Positions 14,979 through 21,663 of a stretch of DNA of 21,663 bases are shown piece after piece. Each line of letters begins with the position of its first letter. The first letter of the stretch is position 1. The notes beneath the pieces are model-generated. The model saw nothing but the letters and a program-made list of their open reading frames with translations. It had not been told where the DNA came from and did not search any database. The position numbers were made by a program, and so were the translations under genes. The stretch is from Syntrophus sp964555065 (GTDB lineage Bacteria > Desulfobacterota > Syntrophia > Syntrophales > Syntrophaceae): the NCBI GenBank assembly GCA_964555065.1, contig CAZKRB010000051.1, positions 1 through 21,663 of the forward strand, read 5' to 3'.

Positions 14979-16967
14979 TTGGCCGATAAAGCAATGATCC
15001 TGAACGGGGCCTACCATACCCTCAAATTCCTTATCCCCCGACGGCTGCAGATTGCGCTGCGCAGATGTTATGTCAATCGGAAACGGCCTCTCCATGAGCG
15101 GGACTGGCCGATCGACGATAGCGCCGCAAAACCGCCGGAAGGCTGGAGCGGGTGGCCGGGAGGAAAGAAATTCGCCCTCGTCCTGACCCACGACGTGGAA
15201 ACGGCGGAAGGTCTCGCTCCGTGCGGCGCCTTGATGGAGATCGAAGAGCGCCTTGGATTCCGGTCTCTTTTCAGCTTCGTTGCGGGGGATTATGAAGTTC
15301 CGGAAGCGTTGCGCCAAAGCCTGAAGACTCGCGGCTTTGAAATCGGGGTGCATGGCCTGCATCACAACCAGAACCTGTTCCAGTCGGTGTCGAATTTCAG
15401 GAAGCAGGCCGTGGAGATCAACCGGACCCTGAAAGCGTGGGGCGCCGTGGGTTTCCGCACGCCCGGCATGTACCACAACCTCGATCTCCTTCACCATCTC
15501 GACATCGAATACGACGGCTCTACCTTCGATACGGACCCCTTTGAGCCCCAGCCGGACGGGGTGGGAACCATCTTCCCTTTCTGGGTTTCCAATCAGGACC
15601 CTCAAAAGGGATATGTTGAACTCCCCTACACCCTGCCCCAGGATTTTCTTCTCTTCATCCTCATGGAGGAGAAAAACATCGACATCTGGAAGAAGAAGCT
15701 GGACTGGGTTGCCGCTCAGGGCGGCATGGTCCTGGTTAACGTCCATCCGGACTATATAAATCCGGAAGAAAAAAAACATGATGCAAAGTACCCGTTAAAA
15801 TATTATGAAGAGTTCCTTGAGTACATCAAATCCAAATATGAGGGTCAGTACTGGCATGCGCTGCCCCGTGATGTTGCGCGTTTTTGGGCCGGCAACTATG
15901 GTAGAAAAGGTGGAATGGAAAGAACTTTGCTGAAGGAACAAAAAAAGAAAATCTGGATCGATCTCGATAATTCACCGCACGTACCGTTTTTCAAACCCAT
16001 TCTTGAAGATCTCCATAAGCGTGGTTACGATACCTTGGTGACGGCACGCGATTGCTTCCAGGTCTGTGGCCTTGCGGACCTCATCCATTTGCAATATCAG
16101 AAAATCGGCCGTCATTACGGCAAGAATGTCGTTATGAAGGTCGCCGGGTTATTGATTCGAGCCCTGCAGTTGATGCCCACGGTCATGAAAGAGAAACCTG
16201 ACCTTGCGGTTTCCCATGGTTCAAGATCCCAGGTACTGATTGCATCCCTCCTGAACATCCCGACCGTTGTCATTGCAGACTATGAATTCACCCAGACGGT
16301 GGCCAAGCCCACCTATGTAATCGTTCCGGAAATGATCCCCGACAGTGACGTAAAAGGCTATTCCGAATCCTTTTTCAAGTATCCGGGAATCAAGGAAGAC
16401 GTCTACGTTCCCGACTTCAAACCGGATCCATCCATCTTTGAGGAATTGGGCATCAGCGAGAGTGAGTTGATCGTGACCATCCGCCCCCCGGCAACGGAGG
16501 CGCATTATCACAATCCGGAAAGTGAATTGCTCTTTGAGGCAACGATCAACTTTCTGGGAAAACAGGAAAATACCCGCATGGTCATCCTCCCCAGGAACGA
16601 AAAGAAGCAGACGGCCTGGGTGAAGAACACCTGGCCTGAGTGGTGCTCTTCCCGGAAGATTATCTTCCCGGAACACGTTGTGGATGGCCTCAATCTCATC
16701 TGGCATTCCGACCTGGTGATCAGCGGAGGTGGAACGATGAATCGGGAAGCCGCCGCATTGGGTGTTCCCGTGTACAGCATCTTCAGGGGTAAAATTGGTG
16801 CAGTGGATCGATACCTCTCAGCCAACGGGCGACTTACGCTATTGGAAGCCGTTGAAGATGTGCAGACGAAGATTCTGCTGAACAAGAGGCATCGAGCCAA
16901 TCAACTTGATCATTCCGAGCGCAATGCCCTTGAAAAAATCGTGGACCATATTGAAAGAATTGGATGA
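14979..16967 (+). CDS. polysaccharide deacetylase fused to a DUF354 glycosyltransferase-like domain
   Basis: A 662-residue frame from TTG 14979, five bases after the FemAB-like stop; ATG 14994 is an alternative and neither has a strong ribosome site. Residues about 62-305 are a CE4-type (NodB-like) deacetylase: Asp in ALVLTHDVE (70-74), metal histidines in GVHGLHHN (H125, H129), RTPG (160-163) and VNVHPDY. Residues about 324-660 are DUF354, a GT-B-like fold related to UDP-GlcNAc 2-epimerases and glycosyltransferases: IWIDLDNSPHVPFFKP, SHGSRSQVL, VISGGGTMNREAAALGVP, FRGKIGAVDRYL. The two parts are usually separate proteins. An internal ATG (15915) lies at the junction with AAAGGTGG close upstream, so a separate DUF354 product is possible. 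Predicted role: deacetylate and extend the glycan. Confidence 0.85.
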   Translation: MADKAMILNGAYHTLKFLIPRRLQIALRRCYVNRKRPLHERDWPIDDSAAKPPEGWSGWPGGKKFALVLTHDVETAEGLAPCGALMEIEERLGFRSLFSFVAGDYEVPEALRQSLKTRGFEIGVHGLHHNQNLFQSVSNFRKQAVEINRTLKAWGAVGFRTPGMYHNLDLLHHLDIEYDGSTFDTDPFEPQPDGVGTIFPFWVSNQDPQKGYVELPYTLPQDFLLFILMEEKNIDIWKKKLDWVAAQGGMVLVNVHPDYINPEEKKHDAKYPLKYYEEFLEYIKSKYEGQYWHALPRDVARFWAGNYGRKGGMERTLLKEQKKKIWIDLDNSPHVPFFKPILEDLHKRGYDTLVTARDCFQVCGLADLIHLQYQKIGRHYGKNVVMKVAGLLIRALQLMPTVMKEKPDLAVSHGSRSQVLIASLLNIPTVVIADYEFTQTVAKPTYVIVPEMIPDSDVKGYSESFFKYPGIKEDVYVPDFKPDPSIFEELGISESELIVTIRPPATEAHYHNPESELLFEATINFLGKQENTRMVILPRNEKKQTAWVKNTWPEWCSSRKIIFPEHVVDGLNLIWHSDLVISGGGTMNREAAALGVPVYSIFRGKIGAVDRYLSANGRLTLLEAVEDVQTKILLNKRHRANQLDHSERNALEKIVDHIERIG

Positions 16968-17012
16968 AATATAAAGAAAATCAATAAGCTAATATGCTCA
17001 GGACGATATTTA

Positions 17013-17507
17013 ATGAAAAAAGAAAAGATATTACGTGGGATTTTCAACCGTGTCCTACATCTGATGGCAAGGTTTGGTCCAGGTGCAACGACGATAAGGC
17101 CATTTCTCCATAAACTTCGAGGTGTAAAAATTCAGGGGAAAGTCTTTATTGGGGACGACGTTTATTTAGAAAACGCGCATCCAGAATGCATCGAAATATA
17201 CGACGGTGCTCAAATTGTTTTAAGGACAAATATTATTGCCCACTTCAGAGAGGTTGGGAAAGTAATAATTGGCAAAAATGTATGGATTGGTATGTGTTGT
17301 AATATTGCAGCATCTCCGGGACAAACCTTAACCATAGGCGAGGGTGCTGTTGTTGGCATGGGTTCTACCGTAACTCGGGATGTTCCTCCTTACACATTTG
17401 TAATTGGATCACCAGCCAAACCCAAATATAAGGTAACCGTACCTATGACTATGGAAACTGATATGGAAGATTTCAAAAGGGGGCTTATTCCAATCGATGA
17501 GGTGTGA
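17013..17507 (+). CDS. hexapeptide-repeat acyltransferase (WbbJ/colanic acid type)
   Basis: A 164-residue left-handed beta-helix protein, with AGGA at 9-base spacing before ATG 17013. An N-terminal helical lead (about 1-35, LHLMARFGPGATTIRPFLHKLRG) is followed by hexapeptide coils: VKIQGKVFIGDDVYLE, IEIYDGAQIVL, VIIGKNVWIGM, LTIGEGAVVGMGSTVTRDVP. IIAHFRE carries the probable catalytic His. It likely O- or N-acetylates a sugar of the glycan. Base composition changes here from GC-rich to clearly AT-rich, and synonymous codons end mostly in A or T, unlike the upstream genes. The next gene starts 7 bases after its stop. Confidence 0.85.
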   Translation: MKKEKILRGIFNRVLHLMARFGPGATTIRPFLHKLRGVKIQGKVFIGDDVYLENAHPECIEIYDGAQIVLRTNIIAHFREVGKVIIGKNVWIGMCCNIAASPGQTLTIGEGAVVGMGSTVTRDVPPYTFVIGSPAKPKYKVTVPMTMETDMEDFKRGLIPIDEV

Positions 17508-17514
17508 GGTAAAG

Positions 17515-18339
17515 ATGCCAAGGGAAGTCCATCATGCTTGCATTATTGTTGATGACCCTCTTTTGAGAGAGGATTATGGTTTTTTGAACTACTGGAAATT
17601 ACTTGATTTAATGGATCAATACGACTTTTTTACTACTATTGCTTTCATACCATTTAATTATAATCGAACTGACAAAAGAATCGCGGCCTTGTTTAGAGAA
17701 AGACCAGATAGGTTTAGTCTATGTGTTCATGGTTGTGATCACACAAAAGGTGAATTTGGAAAAACAGACTTTCATTATTTGGACAATAAGGTAAAATTAG
17801 CAACCGCAAGAATGATTGAGCATGAGAAAAGGACAGGAATACCATTTGACAGAATTATGGTTTTCCCTCAGGGCATATTCTCAAATGCATCGTTAGAGGT
17901 TTTAAAAAAGAACAACTATTTGGCTGCCGTAAACACAGAAACTACGCCGGTTGATGGTCACATTTCCTCCTCTTTTCCATTTTTCAAAAGATATACACCG
18001 GATGATGTTGTGGATTGCAATTCTGATTCGATATTTTTGGTATTACACCATGATTATTTTAAAAATGGTTATGAAAAATTGACTGATTATATTGTTGAAC
18101 TTAATATGCAATCAAAAAATCTAAAATGGGATAGTTTGGGAAACATTATTCGCTCTTTTGTATCAGTCAATGAAGTCATTTATAGTCCATCAGACATTGA
18201 CCTTAGTGGATTGAAATATCATGGCTATAAGGAAAACATAAAAATATTGTTACGAAGATATGCCTCTGAATTTAGAGATAATTATCTTTGTAAAAGTGAA
18301 TTTTTATTGAATTTTGCTAAAAGTTTTATTTCTAAATAA
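17515..18339 (+). CDS. divergent polysaccharide deacetylase-like protein
   Basis: A 274-residue protein from ATG 17515, chosen because GTGAGGT is 4 bases upstream. An in-frame ATG at 17497 would overlap the previous gene and add six residues. Deacetylase-like landmarks in order: ACIIVDDP (Asp pair 13-14), SLCVHGCDHTKG (H72, D75, H76), IMVFPQGIFS (117-120 as the usual Pro-Gly loop) and FLVLHHDYF. This spacing suits the CE4/DUF2334-like superfamily rather than classical NodB. It would remove acetyl groups from a sugar, possibly opposing or completing the acyltransferase encoded just upstream. The gene is very AT-rich (bases 18061-18120 contain 12 G+C in 60), the strongest foreign signal in the window. 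Substrate unknown. Confidence 0.65.
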   Translation: MPREVHHACIIVDDPLLREDYGFLNYWKLLDLMDQYDFFTTIAFIPFNYNRTDKRIAALFRERPDRFSLCVHGCDHTKGEFGKTDFHYLDNKVKLATARMIEHEKRTGIPFDRIMVFPQGIFSNASLEVLKKNNYLAAVNTETTPVDGHISSSFPFFKRYTPDDVVDCNSDSIFLVLHHDYFKNGYEKLTDYIVELNMQSKNLKWDSLGNIIRSFVSVNEVIYSPSDIDLSGLKYHGYKENIKILLRRYASEFRDNYLCKSEFLLNFAKSFISK

Positions 18340-18369
18340 TGGGTTCATTTCCAGATAGAAAAAAACAAA

Positions 18370-19557
18370 GTGTATCTCTCAACTGAAAAGCAGTTTTTAC
18401 TTCAAAATACTGCCATTAAATTAATAGAATATTGCCATCGAAACCACTGGTCAGGAGATGACCCCTTTGATGGATTAAACAGCCGAATCTTCAGCACTCT
18501 ACCCTTTCTTCACTATCGAATTTTAAGGTTGATATTTACCCAGGGCATGAAGCGCACCCCGATAAACCTCCGACGCATGCTTCTCGTGCCAAGAGGCGAA
18601 AACCCGAAGGGCTTAGCTGTCTTTGTTTCGGCCTTATTCATTCTATCCCAATCAGGCTTGCTAATAAATGATGATGACATTCATCACCTGTTGCAGCGCT
18701 TGACTTATCTGAAAAGCCCGGACATGCCTTTTTTCTGTTGGGGCTATAATTTCGATTGGCAAAGTCGGGATTTGTTTCTTCCCAGGTTTGTCCCCAACAT
18801 CATCTGTACGACCTTTGCGGGAAATGCCCTGCTCGATGTTTACGCCAAATTTGGTGATGCCAAATACCTGGCCATGGCGCAAAGCGCCGGGGACTTCCTT
18901 CTAGAAGGCTTGAATCTCACCCAAAATGGAGATGAACTCTGCTTCAGTTATACCCCTCTGGATAGCGGCCAGGTTCATAACGCAAACCTGCTTGGTGCTG
19001 CTTATTTGTCAAGGCTTTTCAATATAACAGGCAACAAGAAGTTTCTCGATCCCGCCCTTAGCGCTGTCCGCTATTCAACGCGCAGGCAAAATGAAGACGG
19101 CTCCTGGGCCTACGGCGAAGACAAGACACAAGCCTGGGTCGATAACTTTCACACTGGCTATAACCTCTGTGCATTAAGGAACATCGGCCGTTGCCTGGAT
19201 ACGGATGAATTCGAATCCCACATCCGCCGCGGCTTCGACTTTTACCGCCAGCACTTTTTCCGGGAAGACGGGGCGCCCAAATATTTTCATGACCGCGTCT
19301 ATCCCATCGACATTCACAGTGTCGCCCAAAGCATTATAACGCTCATCACCTTTGACGATCTTGATGCGGAGAACAGGGCCCTGGCGGATACGATTTTTCA
19401 GTGGGCTATGTCCAACATGTGGGATGAACGTGGCTACTTCTACTACCAAATGACCCCATATTACAAAAATAAAATATCTTACATGCGCTGGTCCCAGGCC
19501 TGGATGCTCCTGGCCCTGGCAACCTTAAACAATAAACTGATATCTGTGACTTTATAA
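18370..19557 (+). CDS. alpha/alpha-barrel (toroid) protein of polysaccharide clusters, function unassigned
   Basis: About 395 residues from GTG 18370. No ribosome site is visible, so the start is uncertain; the frame closes at 18337. The sequence shows repeated helix pairs with aromatic and Gly-rich turns as in six-hairpin glycosidase or terpene-cyclase-like toroids: CTTFAGNALLDVYAKFGDAK, VHNANLLGAAYLSRLF, RRQNEDGSWAYGED, WVDNFHTGYNLCAL, HSVAQSIITL, MRWSQAWMLLAL. I cannot assign a reaction: it could be a glycan lyase or hydrolase, an epimerase-like enzyme, or non-catalytic. The 5' part is AT-rich like the preceding genes, while the 3' part is moderate (32 G+C in 60 at 19201-19260). An SDR gene starts 8 bases after its stop. 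Confidence 0.65.
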   Translation: MYLSTEKQFLLQNTAIKLIEYCHRNHWSGDDPFDGLNSRIFSTLPFLHYRILRLIFTQGMKRTPINLRRMLLVPRGENPKGLAVFVSALFILSQSGLLINDDDIHHLLQRLTYLKSPDMPFFCWGYNFDWQSRDLFLPRFVPNIICTTFAGNALLDVYAKFGDAKYLAMAQSAGDFLLEGLNLTQNGDELCFSYTPLDSGQVHNANLLGAAYLSRLFNITGNKKFLDPALSAVRYSTRRQNEDGSWAYGEDKTQAWVDNFHTGYNLCALRNIGRCLDTDEFESHIRRGFDFYRQHFFREDGAPKYFHDRVYPIDIHSVAQSIITLITFDDLDAENRALADTIFQWAMSNMWDERGYFYYQMTPYYKNKISYMRWSQAWMLLALATLNNKLISVTL

Positions 19558-19565
19558 TTGCGTCA

Positions 19566-20618
19566 ATGAGCGATTTTATCATCGACTTTAACGATCCAAT
19601 CTTGATTACTGGCGCCAATGGTTTCATAGGGTGCAGAGTAGTCGAGCGATTGCTTGAAAGAGGTTTTATCAATTTAAAATGCTTTGTGAGACCATCGGGA
19701 AACCACAGAGAGCTGAACCGGGTTATTGAGGATGCTGGGACAGGTAAAATCTCCATTATCGAAGGAAATTTGCTGTCGCGTTTGGATTGCGATAGAGCTG
19801 TTGAGGGCGTCAGGGTGATCTTCCACCTTGCAGCGGGCATAGAGAAGAGCTTTCCAGGCTGTTTCATGAATTCTGTTGTAACCACAAGAAATCTATTGGA
19901 TGCAGCCGTGAATATAGCGAATTTGAAACGATTTGTTAATGTGAGTTCTATTGCAGTATATTCCAACAGTGATGCGTTGAAAAATCAACCACTTGATGAA
20001 ACCTGCGAAGTAGATACGGACTCTCATTTAAGATATGAAGCGTATGCCTATGGAAAGGTCAAACAGGATGAACTGCTCTTGGAGTATGCTTCCCGGTTCA
20101 ATCTACCTTATGTCATTGTCCGCCCGGGTGATGTTTATGGCCGCGGGAAGAAAAAAATTCCCGGGAAAGTCGGGATAGACACTTTTGGTATTTTTTTCCA
20201 TTTGGGTGGCGCGCGAGAAGTGCCACTCACCTACGTCGATAATTGTGCTGAAGGAATTGTTTTATCTGGTCTTGTGAAGGGCATTGAGGGAGAAATTTTC
20301 AACATTATCGACGATGACCTGCCGACAAGTCGAAACTACCTGTCGATGTATAAGAGAAAAGTAAAACAATTCAAGTCTATCTATCTGCCATATCCAATCT
20401 GGTATTTCTTATGTTTTCTCTGGGAAAAGTACTCGGAATGGTCTGACGGGCAATTACCTCCCGCGTTTAATCGACGACGTTGCATTGCCGGCTGGAAACG
20501 GGCGAAATTTTCGAATAGAAAAATTAAAGAAAAGCTCAATTGGAAACAGCGAGTTGCCACCCAGGATGCCCTGCTTGATTATTTTGAAAGTCTGAAACAG
20601 GTAGAGGAAAGCAGATGA
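19566..20618 (+). CDS. extended SDR NAD(P)-dependent epimerase/dehydratase
   Basis: A 350-residue protein with the nucleotide site ILITGANGFIG (12-22), FHLAAG (87-91), the catalytic serine region FVNVSSIAVYS (S127/S128), the YxxxK pair Y160/K164 in YAYGK, and VIVRPGDVYGRG. The C-terminal half is divergent, with a hydrophobic YPIWYFLCFLW and a basic end, resembling 3-beta-HSD-like or NDP-sugar epimerase members. Substrate is probably an NDP-sugar, judged from context. The start lies 8 bases after the toroid gene with no clear ribosome site. Its stop overlaps the start of the next oxidoreductase by ATGA, so the two are probably translated together and act in one sugar pathway. Confidence 0.82.
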   Translation: MSDFIIDFNDPILITGANGFIGCRVVERLLERGFINLKCFVRPSGNHRELNRVIEDAGTGKISIIEGNLLSRLDCDRAVEGVRVIFHLAAGIEKSFPGCFMNSVVTTRNLLDAAVNIANLKRFVNVSSIAVYSNSDALKNQPLDETCEVDTDSHLRYEAYAYGKVKQDELLLEYASRFNLPYVIVRPGDVYGRGKKKIPGKVGIDTFGIFFHLGGAREVPLTYVDNCAEGIVLSGLVKGIEGEIFNIIDDDLPTSRNYLSMYKRKVKQFKSIYLPYPIWYFLCFLWEKYSEWSDGQLPPAFNRRRCIAGWKRAKFSNRKIKEKLNWKQRVATQDALLDYFESLKQVEESR

Positions 20619-21663
20619 TCAGGGCGGGCATTATCGGATGTGGACGGATTGCGGATCAGCATGCCGTCGAGATTTTAAAGATTCCTGGTTGCGAACTCGT
20701 CGGTGTCTGCGACAATGAAATCTTAATGGCTAAACAATTGGCTGAAAGGTATCGTGCAAAAGGCTATTTTGACGGTTTGCATGAGTTCCTGGAAACATCG
20801 AGGCCCGATGTTGTTCATATCACAACACCGCCGCAGAGCCATTATGACTTGGGCAAGTTATGCCTGGATGCCGGGTGTCATATATTTCTAGAAAAACCAT
20901 TTACAGTTACTGCATTAGAAGCAGAAGAGCTGATTAATGCGGCAAACGAAAAGAAATTGAAATTAACCGTTGGCCATAATGCCCAATTCAACCATGCAAC
21001 CCTGCGGATGAGAGAACTGGTGAGAAATGGTTATTTGGGTGGTGACCCCATTCACATGGAAAGCATCTGGTGTTATCCATTCACAGATCCCGGTTATGCC
21101 AAAGCTATTTTAGGCGACAGCAATCACTGGATAAGGTCGCTGCCAGGAAAATATCTGCACGACATACTTAGTCATGGCATCAGTCGCATTGCAGAATTTT
21201 TGAAAAATGACAATCCAGAGGTTATCGCTCATGGCTATGTCAGCCCAATTTTGCAAAGCATTGGAGAAGACGAGATCATTGATGAATTGAGAGTGGTTAT
21301 TCATGATCATGAAAATACATCAGCCTATTACACCTTTTCATCTCAGATAACGCCGCCGATAAAACAATTCAGGGTTTACGGACCAAAGAATGGCCTTATT
21401 GTTGATAATGAACACCAGACACTGATAAAAGTCAGCCGAAACTACACGTTATATCTTAACCATTTTATCTCCCCACTTGCTGACGCTAAACAATATTTTA
21501 GTAATGCTCTGGCAAATGTTGTGAAATTTATTAAGAATGACTTTTATTACGAGTCAGGAAGGAAATATTTAATTGAGGCTTTCTATCGCGCAATATCACA
21601 GGGAGAACCATTGCCGATACCGTACCGGGAAATTCTGCTCACATCAAAAATAATGGACGAAAT
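20615..21663 (+). CDS. Gfo/Idh/MocA-family oxidoreductase, 3' end outside window
   Basis: The frame opens at ATG 20615, which overlaps the SDR stop (ATGA) and has GAGGA about 6 bases upstream. It stays open to the window edge (349 codons seen). The Rossmann start is IRAGIIGCGRIADQHA, followed by VVHITTPPQSHYDL and the family signature IFLEKPF. A His in LHDILSHGIS takes the active-site place. Most family members are 330-380 residues, so little is missing. It is distant from the WbpB-like enzyme at 11149 and lacks its WDLAPHD motif, so it probably acts on another sugar, perhaps the product or substrate of the SDR it overlaps. Confidence 0.85.
   Translation, partial: MIRAGIIGCGRIADQHAVEILKIPGCELVGVCDNEILMAKQLAERYRAKGYFDGLHEFLETSRPDVVHITTPPQSHYDLGKLCLDAGCHIFLEKPFTVTALEAEELINAANEKKLKLTVGHNAQFNHATLRMRELVRNGYLGGDPIHMESIWCYPFTDPGYAKAILGDSNHWIRSLPGKYLHDILSHGISRIAEFLKNDNPEVIAHGYVSPILQSIGEDEIIDELRVVIHDHENTSAYYTFSSQITPPIKQFRVYGPKNGLIVDNEHQTLIKVSRNYTLYLNHFISPLADAKQYFSNALANVVKFIKNDFYYESGRKYLIEAFYRAISQGEPLPIPYREILLTSKIMDE

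Noticed and set aside
16960..17012. Integration site or mobile-element edge at the composition boundary
   Set aside because: No tRNA end, direct repeat, inverted repeat, integrase or transposase is visible there.

Overview
The window is a stretch of a GC-rich Gram-negative bacterial chromosome. It has lipoprotein and BY-kinase type exopolysaccharide genes, a MoxR/vWA pair and a gene style familiar from Desulfobacterota (former Deltaproteobacteria, for example Syntrophales). That taxonomic guess comes from gene content only and is low confidence. No tRNA, rRNA, CRISPR array, transposase or integrase was seen.

Layout. (1) 1-3000, general accessory genes: the 3' end of a MoxR-type AAA+ ATPase and a vWA/CoxE-like partner on the + strand, converging on an isochorismatase-fold hydrolase and a DUF1003 membrane protein on the - strand. 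(2) 2930-3576, a divergent intergenic region with several hairpins. (3) 3577-4866, a secreted protein made of a signal peptide, an FnIII domain, a 7-residue repeat linker and eight 35-residue W/NGS repeats. (4) 4867-5353, an AT-rich promoter region and a long, possibly structured leader. (5) 5354 to the right edge, one long co-directional run of 14 genes for an envelope or exported polysaccharide: TPR lipoprotein, Wzz/GumC-like chain-length protein, BY-kinase-like ATPase, polyprenyl-phosphate sugar transferase with a degenerate GGDEF-like N-terminus, a WbpB/WbpD/WbpE-like cassette for a 2,3-diacetamido sugar, a FemAB/GNAT-like protein, a fused polysaccharide deacetylase-DUF354 protein, a hexapeptide acyltransferase, a second divergent deacetylase-like protein, an alpha/alpha-barrel protein, an extended SDR epimerase/dehydratase and a truncated Gfo/Idh/MocA oxidoreductase.

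How the genes fit together (inference). The sugar transferase loads the first sugar phosphate on undecaprenyl phosphate. The WbpBDE-like, SDR and second Gfo/Idh enzymes make unusual NDP-sugars. The acyltransferase and deacetylases decorate the glycan. The Wzz-like protein and BY-kinase-like ATPase set length and export. The gene set resembles loci associated with XrtA/EpsH (exosortase), but no exosortase, PEP-CTERM tail, Wza, Wzx or Wzy is visible here.

Base composition changes sharply near 16,970. Genes before that are GC-rich, the acyltransferase and second deacetylase-like genes (17,013-18,339) are strongly AT-rich, and the genes after are intermediate. This suggests the right part was acquired or swapped as a variable sugar-modification module. 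Another locus-wide feature is short in-frame tandem repeats in three different genes: 21-bp x4 and 105-bp x8 in the secreted protein, 18-bp x4 in the chain-length protein and 15-bp x3 in the FemAB-like protein. The most unusual items are the eight-repeat secreted protein with its three-unit higher-order duplication, the degenerate GGDEF-sugar transferase fusion, and the deacetylase-DUF354 fusion.
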